From NCBI GenBank assembly GCA_036554605.1, contig DATBMY010000534.1, positions 1-12,697 of the forward strand: 12,697 nt of DNA. The letters run 5' to 3'. The stretch comes from DATBMY01 sp036554605 (GTDB taxonomy: Bacteria > Acidobacteriota > Blastocatellia > UBA7656). The notes under the pieces are model-generated. The model was not told the DNA's origin. It ran no database searches and worked only from the letters and a program-made list of their open reading frames with translations. Below are positions 6,369-12,697 of this stretch, in pieces (positions within the stretch are counted from its first letter, which is position 1; every line of letters starts with the position of its first letter). The position numbers and the translations under genes were made by a program.

Positions 6369-6758
6369 ATGGGTAGCCTGGGAATGCCAGAGATTTTAAT
6401 GATACTTATAATCGCGCTGATCGTCTTCGGTCCGCGAAAGCTTCCGCAGGTTGGAAAGAGTATCGGCCAGAGCCTAGCCCAGTTCCGCCGCGCCAGCGAA
6501 GATTTCAAGCGCCAGTGGGAAGACGAGGTGGAAAAAGAGACGCGGTTATTTGATACTCCTTCGACAGCGCCGGTCGAGCGCCCAACCTACAGCCGCTCGG
6601 TTACGCCTCAGATAGAACCCTATACGACGGGCGCGCAAGACGAGAGCGCACAGCAGCCCGCGGTTGAAGAAGCGGGCCGGGAGCCTGTAAGTTCCGAGCC
6701 CGCCGATCTACAGGCCCAGGGGGTCGCGGCGAAAGAGACGAACCGAGATTGGATGTGA
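6369..6758 (+). CDS. tatA: Twin-arginine translocase subunit TatA/TatB
   Basis: The pore-forming or signal-docking subunit of the Tat system, which exports folded, often cofactor-bearing proteins across the inner membrane. The 129-residue protein has the standard order: one short membrane helix (about residues 7-20), the hinge FGPRKLP (20-26), then an amphipathic helix with GKSIGQSLAQFRRASEDF (about 29-46). The remainder (about 60-129) is acidic, Pro/Ser-rich and probably disordered, which is longer than a minimal TatA and closer to TatB in length. With one such gene beside tatC it may serve both roles, as in minimal TatAC systems, but other tat genes could lie elsewhere. A GAGGAA ribosome binding site lies seven bases before ATG at 6369. 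tatC follows after 25 bases. Confidence 0.9.
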   Translation: MGSLGMPEILMILIIALIVFGPRKLPQVGKSIGQSLAQFRRASEDFKRQWEDEVEKETRLFDTPSTAPVERPTYSRSVTPQIEPYTTGAQDESAQQPAVEEAGREPVSSEPADLQAQGVAAKETNRDWM

Positions 6759-6783
6759 TTTTCATCGACGACCGGCCACCGTT

Positions 6784-7875
6784 ATGACTACATACACAGA
6801 GCCCTATGAAGAGAGACCCGACCCGGTTGAAGAAGGGGCCATGTCTTTCCTGGAGCACCTCGACGAGCTGCGCTCCAGGCTTGTTAGAATCGCCATATTC
6901 GTCGTTTCCGCGTTCATCATCTCATTTATATTCTCCGACAGGATTTACGACTTCTTACAGGTGCCCGTCCGCGCGGCTATGCAGGAGGCGCAGCGCGATG
7001 CAAACTTCCATCTGCCGGGCGCTGTCGTCGGCCCGCTGGCAAACTACATCGGCAAAGAGGTCGATTTCCCGTTTCCGGCGGATTCGACCATCGGCAACGC
7101 CGTGGTACCCACCGGAACCACCATACGGGTGCGGGTCGAGCAAGCGCCGGACGGCTTCCCTCAGATTGTCACAATCACTCCATGGGTGGTAAACACCGAC
7201 ACGGTGATCGAGCCGGGGTTTGTCATCCCTCGCGAGCTTTACCTGCCGTCGAACATTCTCTTAAATGCCGACAACCGGCTGGTCGTAGGGACGGTCCAGG
7301 GGGCGTTCAATCTATATCTGAAGGTCGCATTCTATGCCGCCATATTCTTCGCCGTGCCCTTTATACTTGTACAGGTCTGGGGGTTCGTCGCGCCCGGTCT
7401 GTATCCGCACGAGAAGAAATACGCGTTCCCGATAATCGCGCTCGCGTCGATCTTCTTTCTGATGGGGGTCGCCTTTGCCTATTACATAGCCTTTCCACGC
7501 GCCGCGAATTTCCTGCTGGGCGTTGCGGCCGGGGGGAATCTGCGCCCGCTCGTAAGCGCCGACGAGTATTTCGATCTGATCATAATAATAATGCTCGGGC
7601 TCGGCATAGTCTTCGAGATACCGACCGTGACCTTTTTTGGCGCGCGTCTCGGATTGATTACACATCACCTGCTGCTGAGGATATGGCGTTACGCGATCAT
7701 CGTCATCTTTATCGCGGCGGCGCTGCTTTCACCCACGACCGACGTGCCGAACCTGCTGGTCTTCGCCGCGCCGATGCTTATTCTATACACGCTCAGCATA
7801 GGCATCGCCTGGATATTCCACCGGCGACGTATGACCGAGAGGGAGTACCAGGAAATGGAACGCAAGAAGGACTGA
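6784..7875 (+). CDS. tatC: Sec-independent translocase TatC with enlarged periplasmic loop
   Basis: The core receptor that binds twin-arginine signal peptides. The signature N-terminus MSFLEHLDELRSRL (20-33) precedes six membrane helices, at about 33-52, 175-197, 212-236, 262-284, 301-318 and 324-345. Family features include the cytoplasmic loop "Tyr-Pro-His-Glu-Lys-Lys-Tyr" (207-213), the glutamate in helix four (E278 in FEIP) and the final Thr-Asp-Val-Pro turn (319-322). At 363 residues it is about 100 longer than E. coli TatC. The excess lies in the first periplasmic loop (about 53-174 against roughly 30), where residues near 110-150 look like beta strands. ATG at 6784 lacks a clear ribosome binding site. 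ATG at 6841 (M20) has GAAGGGG close upstream and starts exactly at the conserved motif, so it may be the true start. Confidence 0.93.
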   Translation: MTTYTEPYEERPDPVEEGAMSFLEHLDELRSRLVRIAIFVVSAFIISFIFSDRIYDFLQVPVRAAMQEAQRDANFHLPGAVVGPLANYIGKEVDFPFPADSTIGNAVVPTGTTIRVRVEQAPDGFPQIVTITPWVVNTDTVIEPGFVIPRELYLPSNILLNADNRLVVGTVQGAFNLYLKVAFYAAIFFAVPFILVQVWGFVAPGLYPHEKKYAFPIIALASIFFLMGVAFAYYIAFPRAANFLLGVAAGGNLRPLVSADEYFDLIIIIMLGLGIVFEIPTVTFFGARLGLITHHLLLRIWRYAIIVIFIAAALLSPTTDVPNLLVFAAPMLILYTLSIGIAWIFHRRRMTEREYQEMERKKD

Positions 7876-7923
7876 GCCCGGCATTCCATGATCGAATACA
7901 ACAATTTTAGAAAACTGAGGGGC

Positions 7924-7953
7924 TTGACCGGGTTTTAGCAAGCCACGTAAACT
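7924..7953 (+). promoter_or_regulatory. Candidate promoter for the GWxTD gene
   Basis: TTGACC (7924-7929), an 18-base spacer and TAAACT (7948-7953) lie in the 152-base gap between tatC and the GWxTD gene, giving a leader of about 70 bases. An inverted repeat GGCTTG (7921-7926)/CAAGCC (7939-7944) overlaps the -35 box. It lacks a T-run, so it could be a weak operator or chance. Confidence 0.35.
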
Positions 7954-8027
7954 TAAACCTTAGTAAACGAACGCTCACGATCTATGGCCTTCAGGAGTGA
8001 GGTCTTCAGTCGAAAGGAGTATGCGAT

Positions 8028-9686
8028 ATGAAGGGTGCCGTCAATCTCTTCAGGAAGATTACCGGGTGCGCGCTATCGATAGCGCTGGTCGTCTCTATCC
8101 CGGCCTTCGCGCTTGCGCAGGATAAAGAGAAGAAAGACCCGAACGAAAGAAAGAAGCGCGAAGAGCTGAAATCGGTCTATAAGAACTGGCTCGACGAAGA
8201 TGTCAACTATATCATAACCGCCGAGGAGCGGAAGGCATTTAAGGCGCTCAAGACCGACGAAGAGCGCGACCAGTTCATCGAGCAGTTCTGGCTCAGGCGC
8301 GATCCCGACCCGGATACTCCAGAAAACGAGTACAAGGACGAGTACTTCGAGCGCATTCAATACGCCAACGAGAAATTCGCTTCGGGCATTCCCGGTTGGA
8401 AGACTGACCGCGGCCGCATCTATATCATGTTCGGCAAGCCGCACCAGATAGAGTCTCACCCGGCGGGCGGCAGCTACGACCGTCCCTCGTGGGAAGGCGG
8501 CGGCTCGACCTCTACCTATCCTTTCGAGGTATGGTGGTACCGGCACATTGACGGGATCGGCTCCGATATCGAGATAGAGTTCGTTGACCCGTCAGGTTCC
8601 GGCGAGTACCGCATCGCGCGAAGCCCGAACGAGAAGGACGCGCTGCTGCACGTGCCGGGCGCGGGGCTTACGCTTGCCGAAAGCCTCGGCCTTTCGGATA
8701 AGGCTGAGCGCATAGCTTCGCCGTTCGGCTATCAGAATAATCAGTTCTTTGGCCAGCGCGCCAAAGACCAGCCCTTCGAGCGATTGCAGCTGTGGGCTGA
8801 TCTTCAGAGGCCTCCGGCGATCAAGTTCCCCGATCTTCAGGTTAAGGCTGACCTGCCCGAGATCGCGACCGACATATTACCCTTTAGCGTTCGCACGGAT
8901 TTCTTCCGTATGAGCAGCGAAACGGTCATCACCTCTATCACCGTGCAGTTCGATCATGCGGATCTGGCATTCAAGAATGTCGGCGGGATATATTCGGGGC
9001 AGGTGAACCTTTACGCCAAGCTCACGGCGCTTTCGGGCCGCCGGCACGGCTCGTTCGAGGATATACTGCAGACCGGCCGGTACACCGAGGATCAACTGCC
9101 GGCCGCGCAGGCGGTAAAATCGATCTATCACAAGACGCTCGGCATGCCGCCCGGCCGCTATAAGCTCGACATAGTCGCACGCGACACCGCCAGCGGCAAG
9201 ACCGGCGTGCTGCATCACTCGTTCGAGGTGCCCAGGTATCAGGACAATCAGCTCGGCACCAGCACCCTTATCCTCGCCTCGTCGGTCGAGAAGCTCGACA
9301 ACCGCGATATTCCGGCCGGCCAGTTCATAATAGGCCGCTACAAAGTGCGCCCGCACGTGAGCGGCATCTATAAGCCCGGTCAAAACCTCGCCCTGTTCCT
9401 GCAGGTTTATGACGCGGGGATGGATCAGGCGACCCTTCAGCCCGCTTTGAAGATCGAGTATGTCGTCTCGAAAGACGGGCAGGAAGTCTATCGCGTAGTC
9501 GAGGATGGCAAAAACAACCAGGGGATCGTCGACATGAAGGGGCAGCAACTCGTAGTCGCGCGGGCCATCCCCCTACAGGATAAGCTCGCCGAGCCGGGTA
9601 CCTACATTGTTACCGCGAAGATCACCGACCTTGTCACCCAGAAGATAGTTACCCCGCAGGCGCGCTTTACAGTCCAGGTGCGGTAA
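8028..9686 (+). CDS. GWxTD domain-containing secreted protein
   Basis: A 552-residue exported protein of unknown biochemical role. A Sec signal peptide (hydrophobic core about 12-28, likely cleavage after ALA at 28-30) precedes a Lys/Glu-rich stretch. The GWxTD domain follows, with NWLDEDVNYIIT (53-64), a helical segment ending in FWLRRDPDPDTPENEY (87-102), and the defining GWKTDRGR at 123-130 followed by IYIMFGKP (131-138). The typical "Pro-Phe-Glu-Val-Trp-Trp-Tyr" strand lies at 165-171. The C-terminal half (about 250-552) consists of beta-sandwich-like repeats without a motif I can name. GWxTD proteins occur mainly in Acidobacteriota, Bacteroidota and related groups, often as surface or periplasmic proteins; experimental function is scarce. 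A very good AAGGAG site lies upstream of ATG at 8028. A strong terminator follows the stop by 23 bases, so the gene is the last of its unit. The family call is confident. Confidence 0.92.
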   Translation: MKGAVNLFRKITGCALSIALVVSIPAFALAQDKEKKDPNERKKREELKSVYKNWLDEDVNYIITAEERKAFKALKTDEERDQFIEQFWLRRDPDPDTPENEYKDEYFERIQYANEKFASGIPGWKTDRGRIYIMFGKPHQIESHPAGGSYDRPSWEGGGSTSTYPFEVWWYRHIDGIGSDIEIEFVDPSGSGEYRIARSPNEKDALLHVPGAGLTLAESLGLSDKAERIASPFGYQNNQFFGQRAKDQPFERLQLWADLQRPPAIKFPDLQVKADLPEIATDILPFSVRTDFFRMSSETVITSITVQFDHADLAFKNVGGIYSGQVNLYAKLTALSGRRHGSFEDILQTGRYTEDQLPAAQAVKSIYHKTLGMPPGRYKLDIVARDTASGKTGVLHHSFEVPRYQDNQLGTSTLILASSVEKLDNRDIPAGQFIIGRYKVRPHVSGIYKPGQNLALFLQVYDAGMDQATLQPALKIEYVVSKDGQEVYRVVEDGKNNQGIVDMKGQQLVVARAIPLQDKLAEPGTYIVTAKITDLVTQKIVTPQARFTVQVR

Positions 9687-9709
9687 CATTTAATCCATAC
9701 AAATCATTC

Positions 9710-9742
9710 AAGGGCCTGCCCGCGCGCAGGCCCTTTTCATTT
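9710..9742 (+). terminator. Intrinsic terminator after the GWxTD gene
   Basis: AAGGGCCTGC (9710-9719) pairs perfectly with GCAGGCCCTT (9726-9735) over ten base pairs around a six-base GC loop. TTTTCATTT (9734-9742) follows. This is a textbook factor-independent terminator, 23 bases after the stop codon. It insulates mreB from upstream transcription. Confidence 0.92.
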
Positions 9743-9798
9743 CTCAAATCGAGCAGTGTTGGGCAAGCGGCAATTAGCTTTTCGTTTCATTTTCGGCT

Positions 9799-9807
9799 TG
9801 GTATCAT
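9799..9807 (+). promoter_or_regulatory. Extended -10 promoter candidate for mreB
   Basis: TGGTATCAT is an extended -10 element (TG, one base, TATCAT), matching five of six -10 bases. There is no good -35 box at 16-18 bases, which extended -10 promoters can tolerate. It lies 33 bases before the mreB start, in the short gap behind a strong terminator where mreB must find its own promoter. Confidence 0.4.
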
Positions 9808-9840
9808 CACAGCTACTGCGAGGCCGGTCGAGGGAGATTG

Positions 9841-10875
9841 ATGAAGTTTTCATTAAGCAACATGTTTACTGAGGACCTGGCGATTGATCTGGGCACCGTC
9901 CATACTTTTATTTACGCCCGCGGGCGGGGCCAGGTCGTCAACGAGCCGTCGCTGGTTGCCGTCGACCGAGTGACGGGCGAAGTCGTGGCGGTCGGCAACG
10001 AGGCGCTGGAAATGCTCGGGCGGTCTCCCGAAGATATAGAGGTCGTCTATCCCATGCACGAGGGCGTAGTGGCCGATTCAAAACTCGCCCAGACCATGCT
10101 GCAGAAATTCGTTCGTAAAGCTCGCGGCTCCCGCGCCCGCGTATCGCGCCGCATAATCCTCAATGTGCCTTCGGGAATAACCTCGGTCGAGCGATTCGCC
10201 ATCCGCGAGGTTCTTAAAGGCATAGGCGCGAGCCGGGTCTATCTGGTGGAAGAGGGGCTCGCGGCCGCCATCGGCGCTAAGCTTCCAGTGGCCGAAATGA
10301 AGGCCTCGATGGTCGTCGATATAGGGGGCGAAACCACGTCCATCGCCGTCGTCGCAAATGCCGGAATCGTCGAATCGGAAACGCTTCGAATAGGCGGCCT
10401 GGACATGGACCAGACGATAACCGACTACATAAAACACCAGCATCACGTGCTGATAGGCGAGCGCACGGCCGAGCGGCTTAAGATAGTGCTTGGATCGGCC
10501 ACCGCGCCCATCGAGGACCACAAGAGTCAGGTCAAGGGCTTGCACATAAGCGAAGGCGGCCCGGAGGTCATAGAGGTCTCGTCGGTCGAGATAAGTCGCG
10601 CGATTCAGCCTATCGTAAGACAGATAGTCGAAGCCGTGCGACAGGTACTTGAACGCATTCCGCCCGAAGTGGCAAGCGACGTTCACGACCGGGGCCTTGT
10701 GCTTACGGGCGGGATCGCGCTGCTTGCCGGCATGGATGAGCGGATTGCGAGAGCGACCAGGTTGGATGTCACCATCGCTGAAAGCCCGCGCCAGTCCGTC
10801 GGCCGCGGCCTCATCGCCTTATACGACCAGCCTCTGCTTCTTCGCCGCGTGGCGCGCAATATAGAAATCGGCTGA
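9841..10875 (+). CDS. mreB: MreB-like actin homologue, divergent nucleotide site
   Basis: A 344-residue bacterial actin of the MreB family, forming membrane-bound filaments that guide cell-wall synthesis. Visible motifs are the phosphate-1 loop DLGTVHT (16-22; usually DLGTANT), the EEGLAAAIGA stretch with its catalytic-region glutamate (137-146), the phosphate-2 loop DIGGETT (160-166; usually DIGGGTT), IGERTAERLK (205-214) and the adenosine-site motif LTGGIALL (288-295; usually LTGGGALL). Length and end match MreB. Two glycines of the nucleotide site are replaced (by E164 and I292), so ATP handling may differ. A phenylalanine-bearing N-terminus (MKFSLSNMF) may contact the membrane. ATG at 9841 has GAGGGA eight bases upstream; the TTG just before it is less likely. 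No mreC, mreD or penicillin-binding gene follows: the next gene converges from 13 bases away. It may be a second MreB/Mbl-type paralogue. Confidence 0.9.
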   Translation: MKFSLSNMFTEDLAIDLGTVHTFIYARGRGQVVNEPSLVAVDRVTGEVVAVGNEALEMLGRSPEDIEVVYPMHEGVVADSKLAQTMLQKFVRKARGSRARVSRRIILNVPSGITSVERFAIREVLKGIGASRVYLVEEGLAAAIGAKLPVAEMKASMVVDIGGETTSIAVVANAGIVESETLRIGGLDMDQTITDYIKHQHHVLIGERTAERLKIVLGSATAPIEDHKSQVKGLHISEGGPEVIEVSSVEISRAIQPIVRQIVEAVRQVLERIPPEVASDVHDRGLVLTGGIALLAGMDERIARATRLDVTIAESPRQSVGRGLIALYDQPLLLRRVARNIEIG

Positions 10876-10888
10876 CCGGCAATTAAGA

Positions 10889-12697
10889 TCAGCGCGTCGT
10901 CTCGCCTTGCTTTATGACCTTCCCAAAGCTGATCAGATTTGCGAGCAGACGGTAGGCTCCCGTGTGTCCATCGAGTAGCTGCGGGTTCAGCGCGAGCGCG
11001 GAGTATATGAAACTTCCGTCGCCGTGTCGCGCCACAAGCAGCACCCCACGCCTTGCCTCTTCGCCTGGATCGCCCGTTTCTAGCGGCGCGGAATACCCGT
11101 CGCCCCAAAAGAGCGCGACTGATGATGCGCGCTCAAAGGACCAGCCTTCAAAATCCCTGGGCGTCAGCTTGTTGGGCAACGTGACCACAGGATGGGTCTC
11201 TTCAGCTATTCTGACTGGCGCGGTCTCCAGGGCGACGCGCTCGGTTGATAAGGCGAGGGGGTAAGGTATGAAACGCGAGCCGCATTCCAGGAGGGTCCAA
11301 TCGTCCGCCCGCTGGCTCAGTATAAGCAGGTTCCCGCCCCTTTTTACATAATCGAGCAGGCAAGGATTGCACGCGGTCAGGTCGGGCCGCAGCGCAATGG
11401 CATCTTTGTCAATGATCAGCGAGTCGATTCCGGCTAATGCGCCGCAAGGCCGGGTTGATTCGGTCGAGGTTGTCGATATGATGGAGTTGCCGTGGTCGGC
11501 CCTCAAGAGAATCTCTCGACCCACATCCTTGTGCTCAACTCCCAGCGCTGTGAGAGCCGTCGAGAGCCAGTCGCCCGCCCCGTTTATATAGCCGACCTTG
11601 ATACCGGCCGCGATGTCGAACTCGCCCGCTTTGATTAATACTCTTGCGGAGCCGAGCGGCACTGTAGAGGAAGGAGTTTCGCGCCGGAACTCGAGCATGA
11701 TGTCAGGCGATAGCGGCGGCTTCAAAATAGGCAAGGTCAGCTTCAGTTTTACGATGACCTCTTCATCTTGATTTACAAAGTCCAGGCGCGCGGGTTGATA
11801 ATCGTCTTTCGAGAGCGCAAGCGGCACGACCCAGAGCGATCCCGATAGAGCGCCGGCGGTGCGATTCTTTATGCGGACTGGCAATTCAATCTCTCGAGAT
11901 GTTTCCCAGTTCTTCACTAAAGCGAATGGGATTGTCTCTATTTCCACAAAAGGGGCAACATCGAATCTGATAGCCGCCGCGATGGGAATAGTGACCTCGC
12001 CTATGAGGACATCGGCAACAATTAGCAGGCGGTTGCCGAACGGAGATGGAGGTTGCGCGCCGGGGAGCGCGGAACCGATCGCGTAGTATCTTTCGTCATA
12101 AAGGCGCTGGGAGTGGGGCAGGGTAAAGGCCGCGTCGGCGGGCGCTTCGTACTCGACTTCCATTACCGTCGCGCCTCCCGGGATCGCGCCGGTAGGTTCC
12201 GTGGCTTGCATGGTTGGGAGGCTCGACCCGTGCGGCAGGGTTTTCGGGACGCTTATGATCGCCGATACGTGCTGCGCGCTCCCATTCCTGAGCGTGACTT
12301 GCGCCGTCGCCTTTTGTCCCCTCACCAGTAGATTGTCTGAAAGGTTTATAGCGAGGTCGAGCCCGAGCGCGATTGCGAGGGCGCGCTCAAGCGACTCTGT
12401 AAACCTGACCGCGCGGTGGAACTGCGCTCCATATCTATCGCGAAAACTCCCGGCACCCGCTTCAAGCCTTTTGTCTTGAAGCTTCTCTTTTAGCGTTTCG
12501 ACAAGCGCTTCGCGAAGCCCGATTGCCTCAAAGGCGGGCGAGCCTTGAACGAGCGGCGGCTTTATTGATACGGCCAGATTCTCGGGTATCCGGAGCCCTT
12601 CAAGCAGGCTCCTTTGCCCGGCCGGTTTTGCCGCGCTGCCGGTCGTGGCAACTTGCTTATAAAAACGCCTGCGTAAATCCGACGTGAGGCGATCTAA
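10889..12697 (-). CDS. PIG-L-type deacetylase-like protein, C-terminal 602 residues
   Basis: The frame is open from the right window edge to the stop at 10889-10891, so the N-terminus is missing. No PIG-L catalytic domain is visible in the window. The call rests on resemblance of this tail to the extension of long acidobacterial PIG-L/LmbE proteins. A helical stretch (FTESLERALAIALGLDLAI, complement of about 12360-12410) leads to "Asn-Leu-Leu-Val-Arg-Gly-Gln-Lys-Ala-Thr". Next come immunoglobulin-like NEW3-type beta domains, and then a Rossmann or GATase-like domain in the last 220 residues. That last domain starts near VGYINGAGDWLSTALTALG and includes LLDYVKRGGNLLILSQ, "Phe-Glu-Gly-Trp" and ARHGDGSFIYSALALNPQL. 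If right, the off-window part would remove N-acetyl groups from sugar-like substrates. An exported glycan-active protein fits the domain pattern, but this is inference. A GTG at 12325 is in frame but internal, not the start. It converges with mreB. Confidence 0.6.
   Translation of the reverse strand, partial: LDRLTSDLRRRFYKQVATTGSAAKPAGQRSLLEGLRIPENLAVSIKPPLVQGSPAFEAIGLREALVETLKEKLQDKRLEAGAGSFRDRYGAQFHRAVRFTESLERALAIALGLDLAINLSDNLLVRGQKATAQVTLRNGSAQHVSAIISVPKTLPHGSSLPTMQATEPTGAIPGGATVMEVEYEAPADAAFTLPHSQRLYDERYYAIGSALPGAQPPSPFGNRLLIVADVLIGEVTIPIAAAIRFDVAPFVEIETIPFALVKNWETSREIELPVRIKNRTAGALSGSLWVVPLALSKDDYQPARLDFVNQDEEVIVKLKLTLPILKPPLSPDIMLEFRRETPSSTVPLGSARVLIKAGEFDIAAGIKVGYINGAGDWLSTALTALGVEHKDVGREILLRADHGNSIISTTSTESTRPCGALAGIDSLIIDKDAIALRPDLTACNPCLLDYVKRGGNLLILSQRADDWTLLECGSRFIPYPLALSTERVALETAPVRIAEETHPVVTLPNKLTPRDFEGWSFERASSVALFWGDGYSAPLETGDPGEEARRGVLLVARHGDGSFIYSALALNPQLLDGHTGAYRLLANLISFGKVIKQGETTR

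Noticed and set aside
7182..7910. Plus-strand frame of 242 codons inside tatC.
   Set aside because: Frame-shifted shadow of tatC. Its Arg-rich composition has no motif, while the tatC frame shows six membrane helices and family residues.
7921..7944. Inverted repeat GGCTTG/CAAGCC after tatC as a terminator.
   Set aside because: Six-base arms with a 12-base loop and no following T-run; it overlaps a promoter-like -35 box instead.
8877..9548. Minus-strand frame of 223 codons opposite the GWxTD gene.
   Set aside because: Antisense shadow. The plus-strand frame carries the signal peptide, the GWxTD motif and a terminator.
10078..10686. Minus-strand frame of 202 codons opposite mreB.
   Set aside because: Antisense shadow of an unambiguous actin-family gene.
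10871..10893. Small inverted repeat GCTGA/TCAGC formed by the two convergent stop codons of mreB and the PIG-L-like gene.
   Set aside because: Only five base pairs with a 13-base loop and no T-run; too weak to call a terminator.

Overview
The window looks like a chromosomal housekeeping stretch of a GC-rich Gram-negative bacterium, most likely an Acidobacteriota member (perhaps class Blastocatellia). This is inference from the gene set, since no rRNA or other marker is present. The pointers are a GWxTD-domain secreted protein, a very long PIG-L-type protein with a large C-terminal extension, several Sec-signal-bearing proteins, a TrbI-like secreted protein, and an intergenic AGTCCGAA-type repeat. 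There is no phage, IS, CRISPR or toxin-antitoxin cassette.

Layout. Positions 1-490 hold no confident gene: one weak minus-strand reading frame and a terminator-like hairpin. From 491 to 3808 runs cdaA-cdaR-glmM, the cyclic di-AMP and cell-wall-precursor cluster: a membrane diadenylate cyclase, its YbbR regulator and phosphoglucosamine mutase. Two more plus-strand genes follow: a secreted TrbI/VirB10-like protein preceded by a perfect 9-bp inverted repeat, and a PspA/IM30-like coiled-coil protein. A hairpin-forming repeat fills the gap at 5422-5503, where this last gene converges with a minus-strand secreted protein that weakly resembles DUF2911. The 315-bp divergent gap 6054-6368 carries a strikingly symmetric promoter that can be read on both strands. 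Next come tatA and tatC (twin-arginine translocase, TatC with an unusually long first periplasmic loop), a secreted GWxTD protein closed by a strong intrinsic terminator, a stand-alone divergent mreB, and on the minus strand the C-terminal 602 codons of a PIG-L-like protein that runs off the right end.

How the genes fit together. The theme is the cell envelope: precursor synthesis and its c-di-AMP control (cdaA, cdaR, glmM), membrane maintenance (PspA-like), export of folded proteins (tatA, tatC), shape (mreB), and several exported proteins of unknown role. No wholly new multi-gene system is visible. The items most worth checking are the symmetric bidirectional promoter, the enlarged TatC loop, the altered nucleotide-site motifs of the lone MreB, and the palindrome ahead of the TrbI-like gene.
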